12,352 bases of DNA from Vulcanimicrobiota bacterium (GCA_019233165.1 JAFAMS010000343.1:1-12352), one strand, 5' to 3'. Counted from the first letter of the stretch, positions 1 to 8,206 are shown. A program made the numbers and translations. The notes: generated by a model from the letters alone, not told the origin.

Positions 1-1699
1 GCGCCTCCTTGTAGAAGCTGAGTTGGTCCTTGTCCTCGGGCTCGTAGAGCTGTCCGAGCGGCGAATAGATCGCGACCTGCCGGAAGAGCGGCTCCATCCC
101 GAAGGTTCTTGCTTCGTCGGCGACGATCGGAACGACCGCGTCTTTGATCGGGCTGCGCAAGAGTTGCTGCAGCATCTGCACGAACGCCATCGTCGTCGAC
201 TGCTCGCGGCCGTCGGTCCCCGCGAGCGCGCGCTGGAAGGTGAGCAGGTTGGGGACGCTCGTCTTCGGCGCGCTCGAACTGCGCGCCGGGACGTATCCGC
301 CGAGCAACCGCCTGCGCGCGTGCAGATACGCGATCTCCGGAGAATCGTCCGGCGGACGGACGAAGCGCAGCGCGCGCACGTCCTCGTCGGAGAGCGTGAG
401 CCGGAACGTTTCCCGGAACGCAAAGAGCGCTTCGTCGCGCAGCTTCTTCTGCTGGTGCGCCGTCATCTTGCCCTGACCCCACGCGCCCATCCCGAAGCCT
501 TTCTTCGTCTGTGCGAGGATCACGGTCGGCTTCCCGGCCGTGCGGATCGCGGCGTCGTACGCAGCGTTGATCTTCACCGGGTCGTGTCCGCCGCGCCGCA
601 GCTCGTCGATCTGACTGTCGGTGAGGTTCTGCACGAGCGCGCGGAGGGCGGGATCCTTGTCGAAGAAATGCTCGCGATTGTACCGTCCGTCGGTCGCCGC
701 GTAGGTCTGCAACATCCCGTCGACCGTCTCCGCGAGCCGCCGCGCGATCGCGCCGTCGTGGTCGCGGGCGAAGAGCGGATCCCAATTCGAACCCCACAGC
801 ACTTTGATCACGTTCCAGCCGGCGCCCGAGAAAAGCCCTTCGAGCTCTTGCACGATCGAGCTATTGCTGCGCACGGGGCCGTCGAGCCGCTGCAGGTTAC
901 AATTGATGACGAAGATCAGGTTGTCGAGCTTGTCGCGAACGGCGAGCGAAAGGCCGGCGAGCGATTCCGGTTCGTCCATCTCGCCGTCGCCGATGAACGC
1001 CCAGACCTTCCGCCCGGCGGTTTGCGCCAGGCCGCGATGTTCGAGGTAACGCATGAACCGCGCTTGATAGACGGCAGCGAGCGGGCCCAACCCCATCGAC
1101 CCGGTCGGAAATTGCCAGAACTCCGGCATCAGCGTCGGATGGCAGTACGAGGAGAGCCCGTTCCCGCCGGTCTCGCGCCGGTAGTTCGAGAGCTGCGCTT
1201 CGGTTAGCCGCCCCTCCAGAAACGCGCGCGCGTACACGCCGGGTGCGGCGTGCGGCTGAAAATAGATCGCATCGCCGTTTTGCCCCGCGCGAAAATAGTG
1301 GTTGAACCCGACTTCGAAAAGCTCGGCGACGGAGGCGTAGGTCGCAATGTGGCCGCCGAGCTCGGCGTGCTCGCGATTCGCCCGAACGACGAGCGCCAGC
1401 GCGTTCCACCGCACGAGCGCCGTGATTCGCGCTTCGAGCTCGAGATCGCCCGGGTAGCGCGGCTCGGCCTCGACCGGGATCGTGTTGACGTACGCCGTCC
1501 GCACCGAGGAGGTGCTGTGTACGCCCCGCTTGCGCGCGTGTTCGAGTGCCGTCTCGAGCAGAAATGCGGCGCGCTGCGGCCCCGCCGTCGCGATGACCGA
1601 ATCGATAGCCTCGAGCCACTCGCGGGTCTCGGCAACGTCGATGTCGGCCGGAGGAAGTGCGTGTGCGGCGGGGTCTAGGAGACGCGACGCCGGGTCCAT
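1..1699 (-). CDS. aceE: Pyruvate dehydrogenase E1 component, homodimeric type (5' part; runs off the left edge)
   Basis: E1 of the pyruvate dehydrogenase complex decarboxylates pyruvate with thiamine diphosphate (TPP) and passes the acetyl group to the lipoyl domain of E2, feeding acetyl-CoA synthesis in the cytosol. The visible 566 residues cover the N-terminal TPP-binding part and the start of the second domain of a family usually near 890 residues. Recognisable blocks are TAYVNTIPVE (69-78), RYPGDLE (81-87), GGHIATYAS (115-123), the TPP/Mg motif GDGEMDEPES (237-246) and INCNLQRLDGPVR (265-277). H150, D238 and N268 lie where the E. coli enzyme has its cofactor residues. The ATG at 1699 lies inside the end of leuD (25-base overlap) and has only a weak ribosome site, which suggests coupled translation as the last visible gene of the leu operon. 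MdeB-like 2-oxobutyrate dehydrogenases share this fold, so substrate is inferred. Confidence 0.93.
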   Translation of the reverse strand, partial: MDPASRLLDPAAHALPPADIDVAETREWLEAIDSVIATAGPQRAAFLLETALEHARKRGVHSTSSVRTAYVNTIPVEAEPRYPGDLELEARITALVRWNALALVVRANREHAELGGHIATYASVAELFEVGFNHYFRAGQNGDAIYFQPHAAPGVYARAFLEGRLTEAQLSNYRRETGGNGLSSYCHPTLMPEFWQFPTGSMGLGPLAAVYQARFMRYLEHRGLAQTAGRKVWAFIGDGEMDEPESLAGLSLAVRDKLDNLIFVINCNLQRLDGPVRSNSSIVQELEGLFSGAGWNVIKVLWGSNWDPLFARDHDGAIARRLAETVDGMLQTYAATDGRYNREHFFDKDPALRALVQNLTDSQIDELRRGGHDPVKINAAYDAAIRTAGKPTVILAQTKKGFGMGAWGQGKMTAHQQKKLRDEALFAFRETFRLTLSDEDVRALRFVRPPDDSPEIAYLHARRRLLGGYVPARSSSAPKTSVPNLLTFQRALAGTDGREQSTTMAFVQMLQQLLRSPIKDAVVPIVADEARTFGMEPLFRQVAIYSPLGQLYEPEDKDQLSFYKEA

Positions 1700-2208
1700 G
1701 CGCGTACCGTATCCACTTTCGACGCAAGATACTCCATGAAGCCGCCGCGCAGCAAGAACTCTTTCTTCAGCGGATCGAGCTCGAAGCGCGCGATCTCGCA
1801 CCCCTCCGCTCGGATCGTCTCGTTCGCAACGTCGATCGAAAGACGCTCCGCAGCCAGACACGCTGCGTGCGCCTGCGGGTCGCGGACGATGACCGGGACG
1901 AGCCCGTTGTTGTACGCGTTCTCGTGGAAGATCCGTGCTAAGCTCGGCGCAACGATCGCCTTGAAGCCGTAATCGACAAGCGCCCACACCGCGTGCTCGC
2001 GCGAGCTCCCGCAGCCGAAGTTGTCGCCGACGACGATGATCCTCGCGCCCGGCTTGCTCGCCAGCAGCTCGCGGCCGCCGGGCATCCCTTCGAAGAGCTT
2101 CTCGCCGAAGCCCTCGCGCGAGATCAGCGAGAGATACTTGCCGGGGAAGACCTGGTCGGTGTCGACGTTCGCGCGCGGGAGCGCGAGGACGCGGCTCTCG
2201 ACGATCAT
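1675..2208 (-). CDS. leuD: 3-isopropylmalate dehydratase small subunit
   Basis: LeuD is the swivel-domain subunit that joins LeuC to isomerise 2-isopropylmalate to 3-isopropylmalate in leucine synthesis. The 177 residues match the compact LeuD class. Visible signatures are RANVDTDQVFPGKYL (12-26), the substrate-binding loop GDNFGCGSSREHAVWAL (61-77), and IFHENAYNNGLVPV (93-106). The reading frame stays open upstream of 2208, but the ATG there is the right start: it forms an ATGA overlap with the leuC stop and gives the expected N-terminus (MIVESRVLALPRANVDTD). The last 25 bases overlap aceE in another frame. The reaction needs LeuC, encoded immediately upstream. Confidence 0.95.
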   Translation of the reverse strand: MIVESRVLALPRANVDTDQVFPGKYLSLISREGFGEKLFEGMPGGRELLASKPGARIIVVGDNFGCGSSREHAVWALVDYGFKAIVAPSLARIFHENAYNNGLVPVIVRDPQAHAACLAAERLSIDVANETIRAEGCEIARFELDPLKKEFLLRGGFMEYLASKVDTVRAWTRRRVS

Positions 2209-3578
2209 CGGTTCGCCGCCGCCGTTTCGGCCTGCACCGCAGGCAGCTCGTCGGGGGTCGCTATCCTGCCGAGGACGGCGCTGGCCGCGACGACGACCGG
2301 GGTCGCGAGGTGGACGCGGCCGCCCGCCCCCATCCGCCCGGGGAAATTCCGATTCGTGCTCGAGATGATCCGCATTCCGGGCGCGACGACGCCCATCGAA
2401 AGCCCGAGGCACGGCCCGCACGACGAGTGCGTCCACAGCGCGCCTGCATCTTGGAAGACGTCGTGCAATCCCTCGCGCTCCGCTTGCCTTTTGACCGCTT
2501 GCGAACCGGGCGTGATCACGGTCGGGATCATTACCCGCCGCCCTCGCAGCACGTCGGCCGCGGCGCGCAGATCGGAGATCCTCGCGTTCGTGCACGATCC
2601 GATGAACGCTTGATCGAGCGCGAGCGAACGGATCGGCGTCCCCGCGACGAGCCCCATGTACTCGAGGCTCTGCGCGTCGGCATCGGCGGGAACGGCGCCG
2701 TCGATCGAAACCGATTCGCCCGGATTCGTCCCCCACGTGACGACGGTGCGAATCTTTGCGGCGTCGATCTCGACGACGCCCTCGTAGTTTGCATCGGGAT
2801 CGGCTTTGAGGCCGCGCCAGGCCGCCGCCTTGCGTTCGAATTCCTCACCTTTCGGCTGCGCTTCGCGGCCGCGCAGATACTCGATCGTCGTCTCGTCGGG
2901 CTCGCACATCCCGGTCGTCGCGCCGGCCTCGATCGCCATGTTGCAGAGCGTCATCCGCTCTTCCATCGAGAGCGCTTCGATCGCCGAGCCGTGATACTCG
3001 ATGATGCAGCCCGTCGCGCCCTTGAAGCCGAGCGTTGCGATGACGGTGAGCGCGAGATCCTTCGCGGTCGCTCCGTTCCCGAGCCGGCCGCTCACGTTCA
3101 CCCGCAAAACCTTCGGCTTCTGCATGATGATCGCGCCGGCGAGCATCACGCCTCCTTGCGCGGTCGACCCGATTCCGAGGGCGAACGCGCCAAAGGCGCC
3201 GTGCGTGCAAGTGTGCGAGTCGCCGCAGACGAGCGTAATTCCCGGCTCGACGTAGCCGCGTTCCGGCGTGACGACGTGACAGATTCCGTTCGCCCCGACG
3301 TCGTACATCACGACGCCGTGACGCTTCGCCCAGCTGCGCAGCGCCTGGGCTTGAACCGCCGTTTCGGTGTCCTTTGCCGGCGAGACGTGATCGTTGATCG
3401 CGACGATTCGCGACGCATCGAAGAGCCGGTCGGCGAATTTCTCCGCGATCTCCGCAGCCGGCTGCGGGGTCGTGATCTCGATCGCGATCAGGCGATCGAC
3501 GAAGACGAGCGCGTTCCCGCCGGGAAGCTCCTCGACGACGTGCGCGTCCCAGACTTTGTCGAACAGCGACTGCGGCAT
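2205..3578 (-). CDS. leuC: 3-isopropylmalate dehydratase large subunit
   Basis: LeuC is the aconitase-family subunit carrying the 4Fe-4S cluster for the isopropylmalate isomerase step of leucine synthesis. The 457 residues are full length. The three cluster cysteines are visible as C329 (FIGSCTNARISDLRAA) and C387/C390 (HSSCGPCLG). Other family blocks are DKVWDAHVV (7-15), VCGDSHTCTHGAFGAFALGIG (117-137) and SSTNRNFPGRMG (406-417). The beginning reads DRLIAIEITTPQ, where many proteobacterial LeuC proteins have DRHLIHEVTSPQ, so this is a divergent but intact member. The stop codon overlaps the leuD start (ATGA), and the gene follows ilvC after only 2 bases, so it lies inside one operon. Homoaconitase is a related alternative, made unlikely by leuA and leuD next door. 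Confidence 0.96.
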   Translation of the reverse strand: MPQSLFDKVWDAHVVEELPGGNALVFVDRLIAIEITTPQPAAEIAEKFADRLFDASRIVAINDHVSPAKDTETAVQAQALRSWAKRHGVVMYDVGANGICHVVTPERGYVEPGITLVCGDSHTCTHGAFGAFALGIGSTAQGGVMLAGAIIMQKPKVLRVNVSGRLGNGATAKDLALTVIATLGFKGATGCIIEYHGSAIEALSMEERMTLCNMAIEAGATTGMCEPDETTIEYLRGREAQPKGEEFERKAAAWRGLKADPDANYEGVVEIDAAKIRTVVTWGTNPGESVSIDGAVPADADAQSLEYMGLVAGTPIRSLALDQAFIGSCTNARISDLRAAADVLRGRRVMIPTVITPGSQAVKRQAEREGLHDVFQDAGALWTHSSCGPCLGLSMGVVAPGMRIISSTNRNFPGRMGAGGRVHLATPVVVAASAVLGRIATPDELPAVQAETAAANR

Positions 3579-3580
3579 GG

Positions 3581-4591
3581 CTAGGCGGTGGCTGTTTCTT
3601 TCTCTTTCGGCATCCAGGGCATCATCGCGCGCAGCTTCTTGCCGACTCCTTCGATCGGGTGAGCTTGGCCCTTCTTACGGAATTCGGCGAAGCGGCGCTT
3701 CCCGCCGGCGTGCTCGGCGACCCATTCCTCCGCGAACTTCCCGCTGCGGATGTCTGCGAGCATCGCGCGCATTACGTTGCGGGTCTCGTCGGTGATGACC
3801 CGCGGTCCGCGCGTGTAGTCGCCGTACTTGGCGGTGTTGCTGACGCCTTCGCGCATCCCCTCGATCCCGCGCTCGTAGATGAGATCGACGATCAGCTTGA
3901 GCTCGTGCAGGCACTCGAAGTACGCCATCTCGGGCGCGTACCCAGCTTCGGTGAGCGTCTCGTACGCCGCGGTGATCAGCGCCGTGACGCCGCCGCAGAG
4001 CACCGACTGCTCGCCGAAGAGATCGGTCTCCGTTTCTTCGGCGAACGACGTCTCGAGGATCCCCGCCCTCCCGGCGCCGATCGCGACCGCGTAGGCGAGC
4101 GCGACCGCTCGCGTGTTGCCCGAAGGATCTTGCTGGATCGCGATCAGCGACGGAACGCCGCGGCCGGCTTCGTATTCCGAGCGAACCAAACGTCCCGGAG
4201 CCTTGGGCGCGACCATGAAGATGTTGACGCTCTCTTTGGGGACGATCGTACCGAAGCGGATCGCGAAGCCGTGCGAGAAGCCGAGGTACGCGCCGTCCTT
4301 GAGATTCGGCGCGATATCGCGCAGGTACGTCGCGGGCTGTTCCTCATCGGGGATGAGGATCATCACGACGTCGGCACTCTTGACCGCCTCGGCAATCGGC
4401 CTCACCGCGATCCCGTCCGCCTTGACCTTCTCCCACGAGGACGAGCCCTCGCGCAATCCGACGGCGACTTCGAGTCCCGAGTCCGCCAGACACCGCGCTT
4501 GAGCGCTCCCCTGGCTGCCGTAACCGATGACCGCGATCCGCTTCTTCGCAAGCGCGCTGCGGTCGGCGTCTTTATCGTAAAAAGCTTGCAT
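3581..4591 (-). CDS. ilvC: Ketol-acid reductoisomerase, class I
   Basis: IlvC converts acetolactate (or acetohydroxybutyrate) by alkyl migration and NAD(P)H reduction to the dihydroxy acid, the second common step of Val, Leu and Ile synthesis. At 336 residues it is the short class I form. The N-terminal Rossmann domain shows [11 protein letters not shown] (22-32) and a cofactor loop GLREGSSSW (45-53); the Arg and two Ser in that loop are the pattern usually linked to NADPH preference. The C-terminal knotted domain carries the likely Mg ligands and catalytic residues H107, K130, D190, E194, E226, E230 and S251, with [15 protein letters not shown] at 251-265. An AAGGGG ribosome site lies 4 bases before the ATG. 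It sits 19 bases after leuA and 2 bases before leuC. No ilvB, ilvN or ilvD is visible here. Confidence 0.97.
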   Translation of the reverse strand: MQAFYDKDADRSALAKKRIAVIGYGSQGSAQARCLADSGLEVAVGLREGSSSWEKVKADGIAVRPIAEAVKSADVVMILIPDEEQPATYLRDIAPNLKDGAYLGFSHGFAIRFGTIVPKESVNIFMVAPKAPGRLVRSEYEAGRGVPSLIAIQQDPSGNTRAVALAYAVAIGAGRAGILETSFAEETETDLFGEQSVLCGGVTALITAAYETLTEAGYAPEMAYFECLHELKLIVDLIYERGIEGMREGVSNTAKYGDYTRGPRVITDETRNVMRAMLADIRSGKFAEEWVAEHAGGKRRFAEFRKKGQAHPIEGVGKKLRAMMPWMPKEKETATA

Positions 4592-4610
4592 GGTACCCCT
4601 TAAGCGGACG

Positions 4611-5867
4611 TCAGGTGTAGCTCGTCATGATCGCGTTGCTCGCGAACTCGCGGCCGGCGTGGTGATCGCCGGAGGACGGTACTTCCTCCAAGCGCCCCGG
4701 CGGCCGGACCAGCGACGCGCCCGTCGCCTCTTGCGCGAGGCGGACCAATTCGGCGTCGCTGACCGTTCTCCGCGTCTGCGCGAACGCCGCGAACGCGTCG
4801 AGGAACTTCTTCTCGGCCTTGCGGTCGAAGACGAAACCGATGTCGCGCGCGTGCGCGAGGACCGCGTGGCGGCCGGAGTTGCGCGAGAGCGAGAATTTCG
4901 TCTGGCGAACCCCGACCGATTTGGGGTCGATGATCTCGTACGTCCCTTTGTGCTTGAGCATCCCGTCTTGATGGATTCCCGATTCGTGCATGAACGCGTG
5001 CGCGCCGACGATCGCCTTGTTCTTCTGGACCGGCATGCGGGTCGCGCGTGCGACCTGTTGGGAGATCGCTTGCAGTTTGGTCGCGTCGAACCGTGTCTCG
5101 ACGTGATGGACGTCCTTGCGGACGTGCAGGCCGACGACGACTTCTTCGAGCGAGCAGTTTCCGGCGCGTTCGCCGATCCCGTTGATCGTGCACTCGACCT
5201 GGCGCGCGCCCGCGCCGATCGCCGCTAGCGCGTTTGCGACCGCAAGACCGAGATCGTCGTGCGTGTGGACGCTGAAGACGACGTTCTCGGCGCCGTCGAC
5301 CCGCTCGCGCAGGTAGGCGATCAGCTCGGCGTATTCGCCGGGCGTCGTGTAGCCGACGGTGTCGGGGACGTTCAGCGTCGTCGCGCCGGCATTCGTCGCC
5401 GCGCTGAAGACTTTCACCAGAAAATCCCAGTCCGAGCGCGTCGCGTCCTCGGCCGAGAACTCGACGTCCGAGCAGTACTTCTTCGCGCGGCGCACGGCAT
5501 CCGCGGTCGCGACGACCGCAGCCTCCGGCGTCATGCGGAGCTTGTGCTCGAGATGCAGCATCGAGGTCGCCAGGAACACGTGGATCCTCGGCGCCTCGGC
5601 CTCCTTGAGAGCCTCCCAGGCCGCGTCGATGTCGGACGCGGTCGTCCGCGCGAGCGCGGCGACCGAGCTTCCTCTGACGTGCCGGGCGATCTCGGCGACG
5701 CTGTGGACGACGATCGGCGAGGCGGCGGGGAAGCCGGCCTCGATTACGTCGACCCGCGCCTCGGCGAGCATCTGCGCGATCTTCAGCCGAGCTGCGGGAG
5801 ACATCGTCGCTCCCGGCGATTGCTCTCCGTCGCGCAAGGTCGTGTCGAATACGATGACGCGGTCCAT
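4611..5867 (-). CDS. leuA: 2-isopropylmalate synthase, short form without the usual regulatory domain
   Basis: LeuA condenses acetyl-CoA with 2-oxoisovalerate, the committed step of leucine synthesis. The 418 residues show the TIM-barrel start [16 protein letters not shown] (7-22, R12 and D13), [19 protein letters not shown] (225-243), metal ligands H201 and H203 in [11 protein letters not shown], and the LeuA-type [12 protein letters not shown] (294-305). The subdomain after the barrel ends near residue 382, followed by about 35 weakly structured residues. The C-terminal leucine-binding domain of about 110 residues found in E. coli-type LeuA (523 residues) is absent. An upstream in-frame ATG at 5930 would place the attenuator hairpin inside the coding region, so the ATG at 5867 is preferred; it has AGGAG 11 bases upstream. 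Homocitrate or citramalate synthase are related alternatives, but leuCD in the same operon favours LeuA. Confidence 0.93.
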   Translation of the reverse strand: MDRVIVFDTTLRDGEQSPGATMSPAARLKIAQMLAEARVDVIEAGFPAASPIVVHSVAEIARHVRGSSVAALARTTASDIDAAWEALKEAEAPRIHVFLATSMLHLEHKLRMTPEAAVVATADAVRRAKKYCSDVEFSAEDATRSDWDFLVKVFSAATNAGATTLNVPDTVGYTTPGEYAELIAYLRERVDGAENVVFSVHTHDDLGLAVANALAAIGAGARQVECTINGIGERAGNCSLEEVVVGLHVRKDVHHVETRFDATKLQAISQQVARATRMPVQKNKAIVGAHAFMHESGIHQDGMLKHKGTYEIIDPKSVGVRQTKFSLSRNSGRHAVLAHARDIGFVFDRKAEKKFLDAFAAFAQTRRTVSDAELVRLAQEATGASLVRPPGRLEEVPSSGDHHAGREFASNAIMTSYT

Positions 5868-5890
5868 CTCGAAAAAAGCTCCTATAAACG

Positions 5891-5922
5891 AAAAGCCCCT
5901 CGCCGTTTCGCGAGGGGCCTTT
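5891..5922 (-). terminator. Intrinsic terminator in the leu leader (attenuator)
   Basis: On the minus strand a perfect 9-bp GC-rich stem (GCCCCTCGC / GCGAGGGGC, 5918-5910 with 5903-5895) has a six-base GAAACG loop. It extends by one G-U and three A-U pairs into the U-run TTTTCGTTT. The hairpin begins 21 bases after the stop of the leader ORF and ends 23 bases before the leuA ATG, so it can cut transcription before the operon. This placement between a branched-chain-rich leader peptide and leuA is that of a transcription attenuator. I could not find a convincing antiterminator pairing by eye; the best candidates are short (GCCT/AGGC and GGCCT/AGGCC). Confidence 0.85.
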
Positions 5923-5943
5923 GAAGGCAAACCTGCTTAGCGG

Positions 5944-6000
5944 CTACGTCAGGGACGAACCGATAAGGAGGAGGCTGAGGCCGATAACTCGGTTGCTCAT
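5944..6000 (-). CDS. Leader peptide of the leu operon, rich in branched-chain residues
   Basis: An 18-codon ORF reads MSNRVIGLSLLLIGSSLT and then TAG. Eight of 18 residues are branched-chain (five Leu, two Ile, one Val), with a Leu-Leu-Leu-Ile run at residues 10-13 (codons CTC CTC CTT ATC). It lies just downstream of a promoter-like TTGACA/TAAGGT pair and just upstream of a strong terminator and leuA. In known leu and ilv attenuators a ribosome stalling at such codons, when the charged tRNAs are scarce, prevents terminator formation. The peptide itself probably has no other role. The AAGGT that could act as ribosome site overlaps the likely -10 box, so this ORF may be translated from a leaderless mRNA. 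It is too short to be called by size-filtered gene finders. Confidence 0.82.
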   Translation of the reverse strand: MSNRVIGLSLLLIGSSLT

Positions 6001-6009
6001 GTACAGCCG

Positions 6010-6039
6010 ACCTTAACCCAAGGGCGAGCGCGGTGTCAA
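6010..6039 (-). promoter_or_regulatory. Probable promoter of the leu operon
   Basis: On the minus strand a perfect -35 hexamer TTGACA (6039-6034) is followed after 18 bases by TAAGGT (6015-6010), which matches TATAAT at four positions and fits the TANNNT form common in high-GC bacteria. It lies between the rel stop (6053) and the leader ATG (6000). Only 9 bases separate the -10 box from that ATG, so transcription should begin at or within about 3 bases of it. There is no convincing rel terminator before it, so read-through from rel is possible and would also meet the attenuator. Confidence 0.65.
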
Positions 6040-6052
6040 CCGGGGCCCGGGC

Positions 6053-8206
6053 CTACCCGCTGGCCCGCTCGCGCTTCGTGACCCGGTAGACGGTCCGAAC
6101 CCCTTTGACCCCTTCGAGCTTGCGCAGCAGCTTGTGGAGGTGGTCCAAGTTCTCGATCTGGAGGGTCAGGGAGGTCACCGCGATCTCTTTCTTCACGCGG
6201 GCGGTGACCGAAGATGCCGAGGTCTTGAGCTCGGCGCAGACGGCCATGATGTCCTGAAGGAGCCCCGCCCGGTCGACCGCCTCCACCTCGACGTCGACCG
6301 CGTGCATGGCAGTCGGGTTTTCGCTCCACGCGGCCTGCAAGATCCGCTCGGGCTGAGCGTTCATATAGGCGACGTTCGGACAATCGGCTCGATGGACCGA
6401 GACGCCCTTGCCGATCGTGACGAACCCGATGATCGGGTCGCCGGGAACCGGGCTGCAGCATTTCGAGACGCGGACCAGGACGTCGTCGACCCCGGCGATT
6501 TGAATCCCCGAGGAGTTGCGGGGAACGCGGCGCTGAACCGGCCGCGGGACCGTTGTGATGTCGACGATGTTGGTCGCCTTGAGCTCCTCTTTGAGCCGCT
6601 GGGCGACCGAGACCGCCGAGGCGTCGCCGAATCCGATCGCGGCGTAAAGATCCGCCGGCGTCGCATAGTTCATCTTGTGCGCGATCCGCTCGAGCGCGGC
6701 TCCCCGCGCCGCATCGGGACGCACGTGCTGGCGAACGAGCTCCGCTTCGAGCGACTCCTGCCCCGCCAGAACGTTCTCTTCCTTGCGCTCTTTGCGGAAC
6801 CACTGCTTGATCTTGTGCTTCGCGCTCGAGGTGCGGACGATCGTGAGCCAGTCGAGCGACGGCCGCGCCGCCTTTTGCGTGAGCACCTCGCAGATGTCGC
6901 CGTTGCGCAGCTGGTAGTCGAGCGGGACGATCTTCCCGTTCACCTTGGCGCCGATGCACCGGTTCCCGACGTCGGTGTGGACATGATACGCGAAATCGAG
7001 CGGCGTCGCGGACGCCGGCATCGAGAACACGTCGCCTTTGGGCGAGAAGACGAAAACCTGATTCTCGAAGAGATCGAGCTTCAGGTTTTCCATGAACACG
7101 CGCGAGTCGCGAGCGTCGTTTTGCCATTCGAGGAGCGAGCGAAGCCAAGCGAGCTTGTTCTCGAACGGGTCGTGCTTGCCGCCTTCCTTATACCGCCAAT
7201 GCGCCGCGATCCCGTATTCCGCGGTGCGATGCATCTCCCACGTGCGAATCTGCACTTCGAGCGGATCGCCGCCCGGCCCGACGACGGTCGTGTGCAGCGA
7301 CTGATACATGTTCGGCTTGGGCATCGCGATGTAGTCTTTGAAGCGTCCGGGTATCGGCTTCCAAAGCGCGTGCACCTCGCCGAGCGCGCCGTAGCAGTCC
7401 TTGACCGAGTCGACGATGACGCGTACCGCCGTCAAATCGAAGATCGTCGAGAAGTCGCGGCCGCGCTTCAACTTGGTGTAGATCGAATAGAAGTGCTTCG
7501 GCCGGCCGGTCGTCTCGTTCTTGATCCCGACGCGCTCGAAACTCTCGCGGAGAACGTCCACGACGTCGGCGACCGCGACTTGGCGATCGTCGCGCTTGCG
7601 CGCGACTCGCTCGGCGATGTCGCGGTACGACTCCGCATCGAGGTACCGCAAACACAGATCTTCGAGCTCCGAGCGAATCTTCCAGATTCCCAGGCGATGG
7701 GCGATCGGCGCGTAGATCTCGAGCGTTTCCCGCGCGATCGCCGTTTGCTTGGCCTCCGGCAAGCTTGAAAGCGTCCGCATGTTGTGCAGGCGGTCGGCCA
7801 GCTTGATGATGATGACCCGGATGTCCTTAGCCATCGCCAGGAACATCTTGCGCAGGTTCTCGACCTGGGCGTCTTCCTTCGATTGATACGGAATGCGCGT
7901 CAGCTTGGTGACGCCGTCAACCAGGGTCGCGATCTCGGTTCCGAACGCGGTGCCGACCTCTTCGCTCGTGACGACCGTGTCCTCGACGACGTCGTGCAAG
8001 AGCGCGGCAGCGATCGTCGCCCGGTCCATCTCGAGCTCCGCTAGGATCTCGGCAACCGCAAGCGGGTGCTCGATGTACGCCTCGCCCGAAGCCCGCTTCT
8101 GATCGCCGTGTGCCTGGTCGGCGAGATCGTAGGCGCGTCGAAGCCACCCGCCATCGAGCGCGGGGTCGTACGCCTGAATCTTGGTGACGAGCGCGTCAAT
8201 CGACAT
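6053..8206 (-). CDS. rel: Bifunctional (p)ppGpp synthetase/hydrolase (RelA/SpoT family)
   Basis: This cytosolic enzyme makes and degrades the alarmone (p)ppGpp in response to amino-acid starvation sensed on the ribosome. The 717 residues have the complete long RSH layout. The HD hydrolase has H47, H71-D72, E75-D76 and D138 in KLADRLHNMRTL. The synthetase has YSIYTKLKR (240-248), D257, RFKDYIAMPKPNMYQSLHTT (288-307) and E317 in EVQIRT. The TGS domain lies at about 383-443. A zinc-finger-like stretch has C583-C584, H605 and C609, and the ACT domain is at about 636-712. Hydrolase and synthetase residues are both intact, so it should be bifunctional. The ATG at 8206 gives the family-standard N-terminus but has no clear ribosome site. 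It follows apt by 73 bases, the common apt-rel order. Confidence 0.97.
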   Translation of the reverse strand: MSIDALVTKIQAYDPALDGGWLRRAYDLADQAHGDQKRASGEAYIEHPLAVAEILAELEMDRATIAAALLHDVVEDTVVTSEEVGTAFGTEIATLVDGVTKLTRIPYQSKEDAQVENLRKMFLAMAKDIRVIIIKLADRLHNMRTLSSLPEAKQTAIARETLEIYAPIAHRLGIWKIRSELEDLCLRYLDAESYRDIAERVARKRDDRQVAVADVVDVLRESFERVGIKNETTGRPKHFYSIYTKLKRGRDFSTIFDLTAVRVIVDSVKDCYGALGEVHALWKPIPGRFKDYIAMPKPNMYQSLHTTVVGPGGDPLEVQIRTWEMHRTAEYGIAAHWRYKEGGKHDPFENKLAWLRSLLEWQNDARDSRVFMENLKLDLFENQVFVFSPKGDVFSMPASATPLDFAYHVHTDVGNRCIGAKVNGKIVPLDYQLRNGDICEVLTQKAARPSLDWLTIVRTSSAKHKIKQWFRKERKEENVLAGQESLEAELVRQHVRPDAARGAALERIAHKMNYATPADLYAAIGFGDASAVSVAQRLKEELKATNIVDITTVPRPVQRRVPRNSSGIQIAGVDDVLVRVSKCCSPVPGDPIIGFVTIGKGVSVHRADCPNVAYMNAQPERILQAAWSENPTAMHAVDVEVEAVDRAGLLQDIMAVCAELKTSASSVTARVKKEIAVTSLTLQIENLDHLHKLLRKLEGVKGVRTVYRVTKRERASG

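Noticed and set aside
23..1207. A long plus-strand open frame of 394 codons opposite aceE
   Set aside because: It is Arg-rich, with no family signature, and lies opposite a clearly recognisable AceE frame; it is a product of high GC on the other strand.
2310..3584. A 424-codon plus-strand open frame opposite leuC
   Set aside because: Its composition is dominated by Arg, Asp and Ala and it mirrors the leuC codons; leuC has all its motifs intact.
5868..6000. T-box riboswitch before leuA
   Set aside because: The region is too short, has no T-box consensus (AGGGUGGNACCGCG-like), and holds a leader ORF that explains the terminator.
6044..6053. GGCCCGGGCC palindrome at the end of rel as a terminator
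   Set aside because: A ten-base perfect palindrome leaves no loop for a hairpin, and no U-run follows.
6134..7768. A 544-codon plus-strand open frame opposite rel
   Set aside because: It is an antisense shadow of a full-length, motif-complete rel gene, with no ribosome site or recognisable domain.
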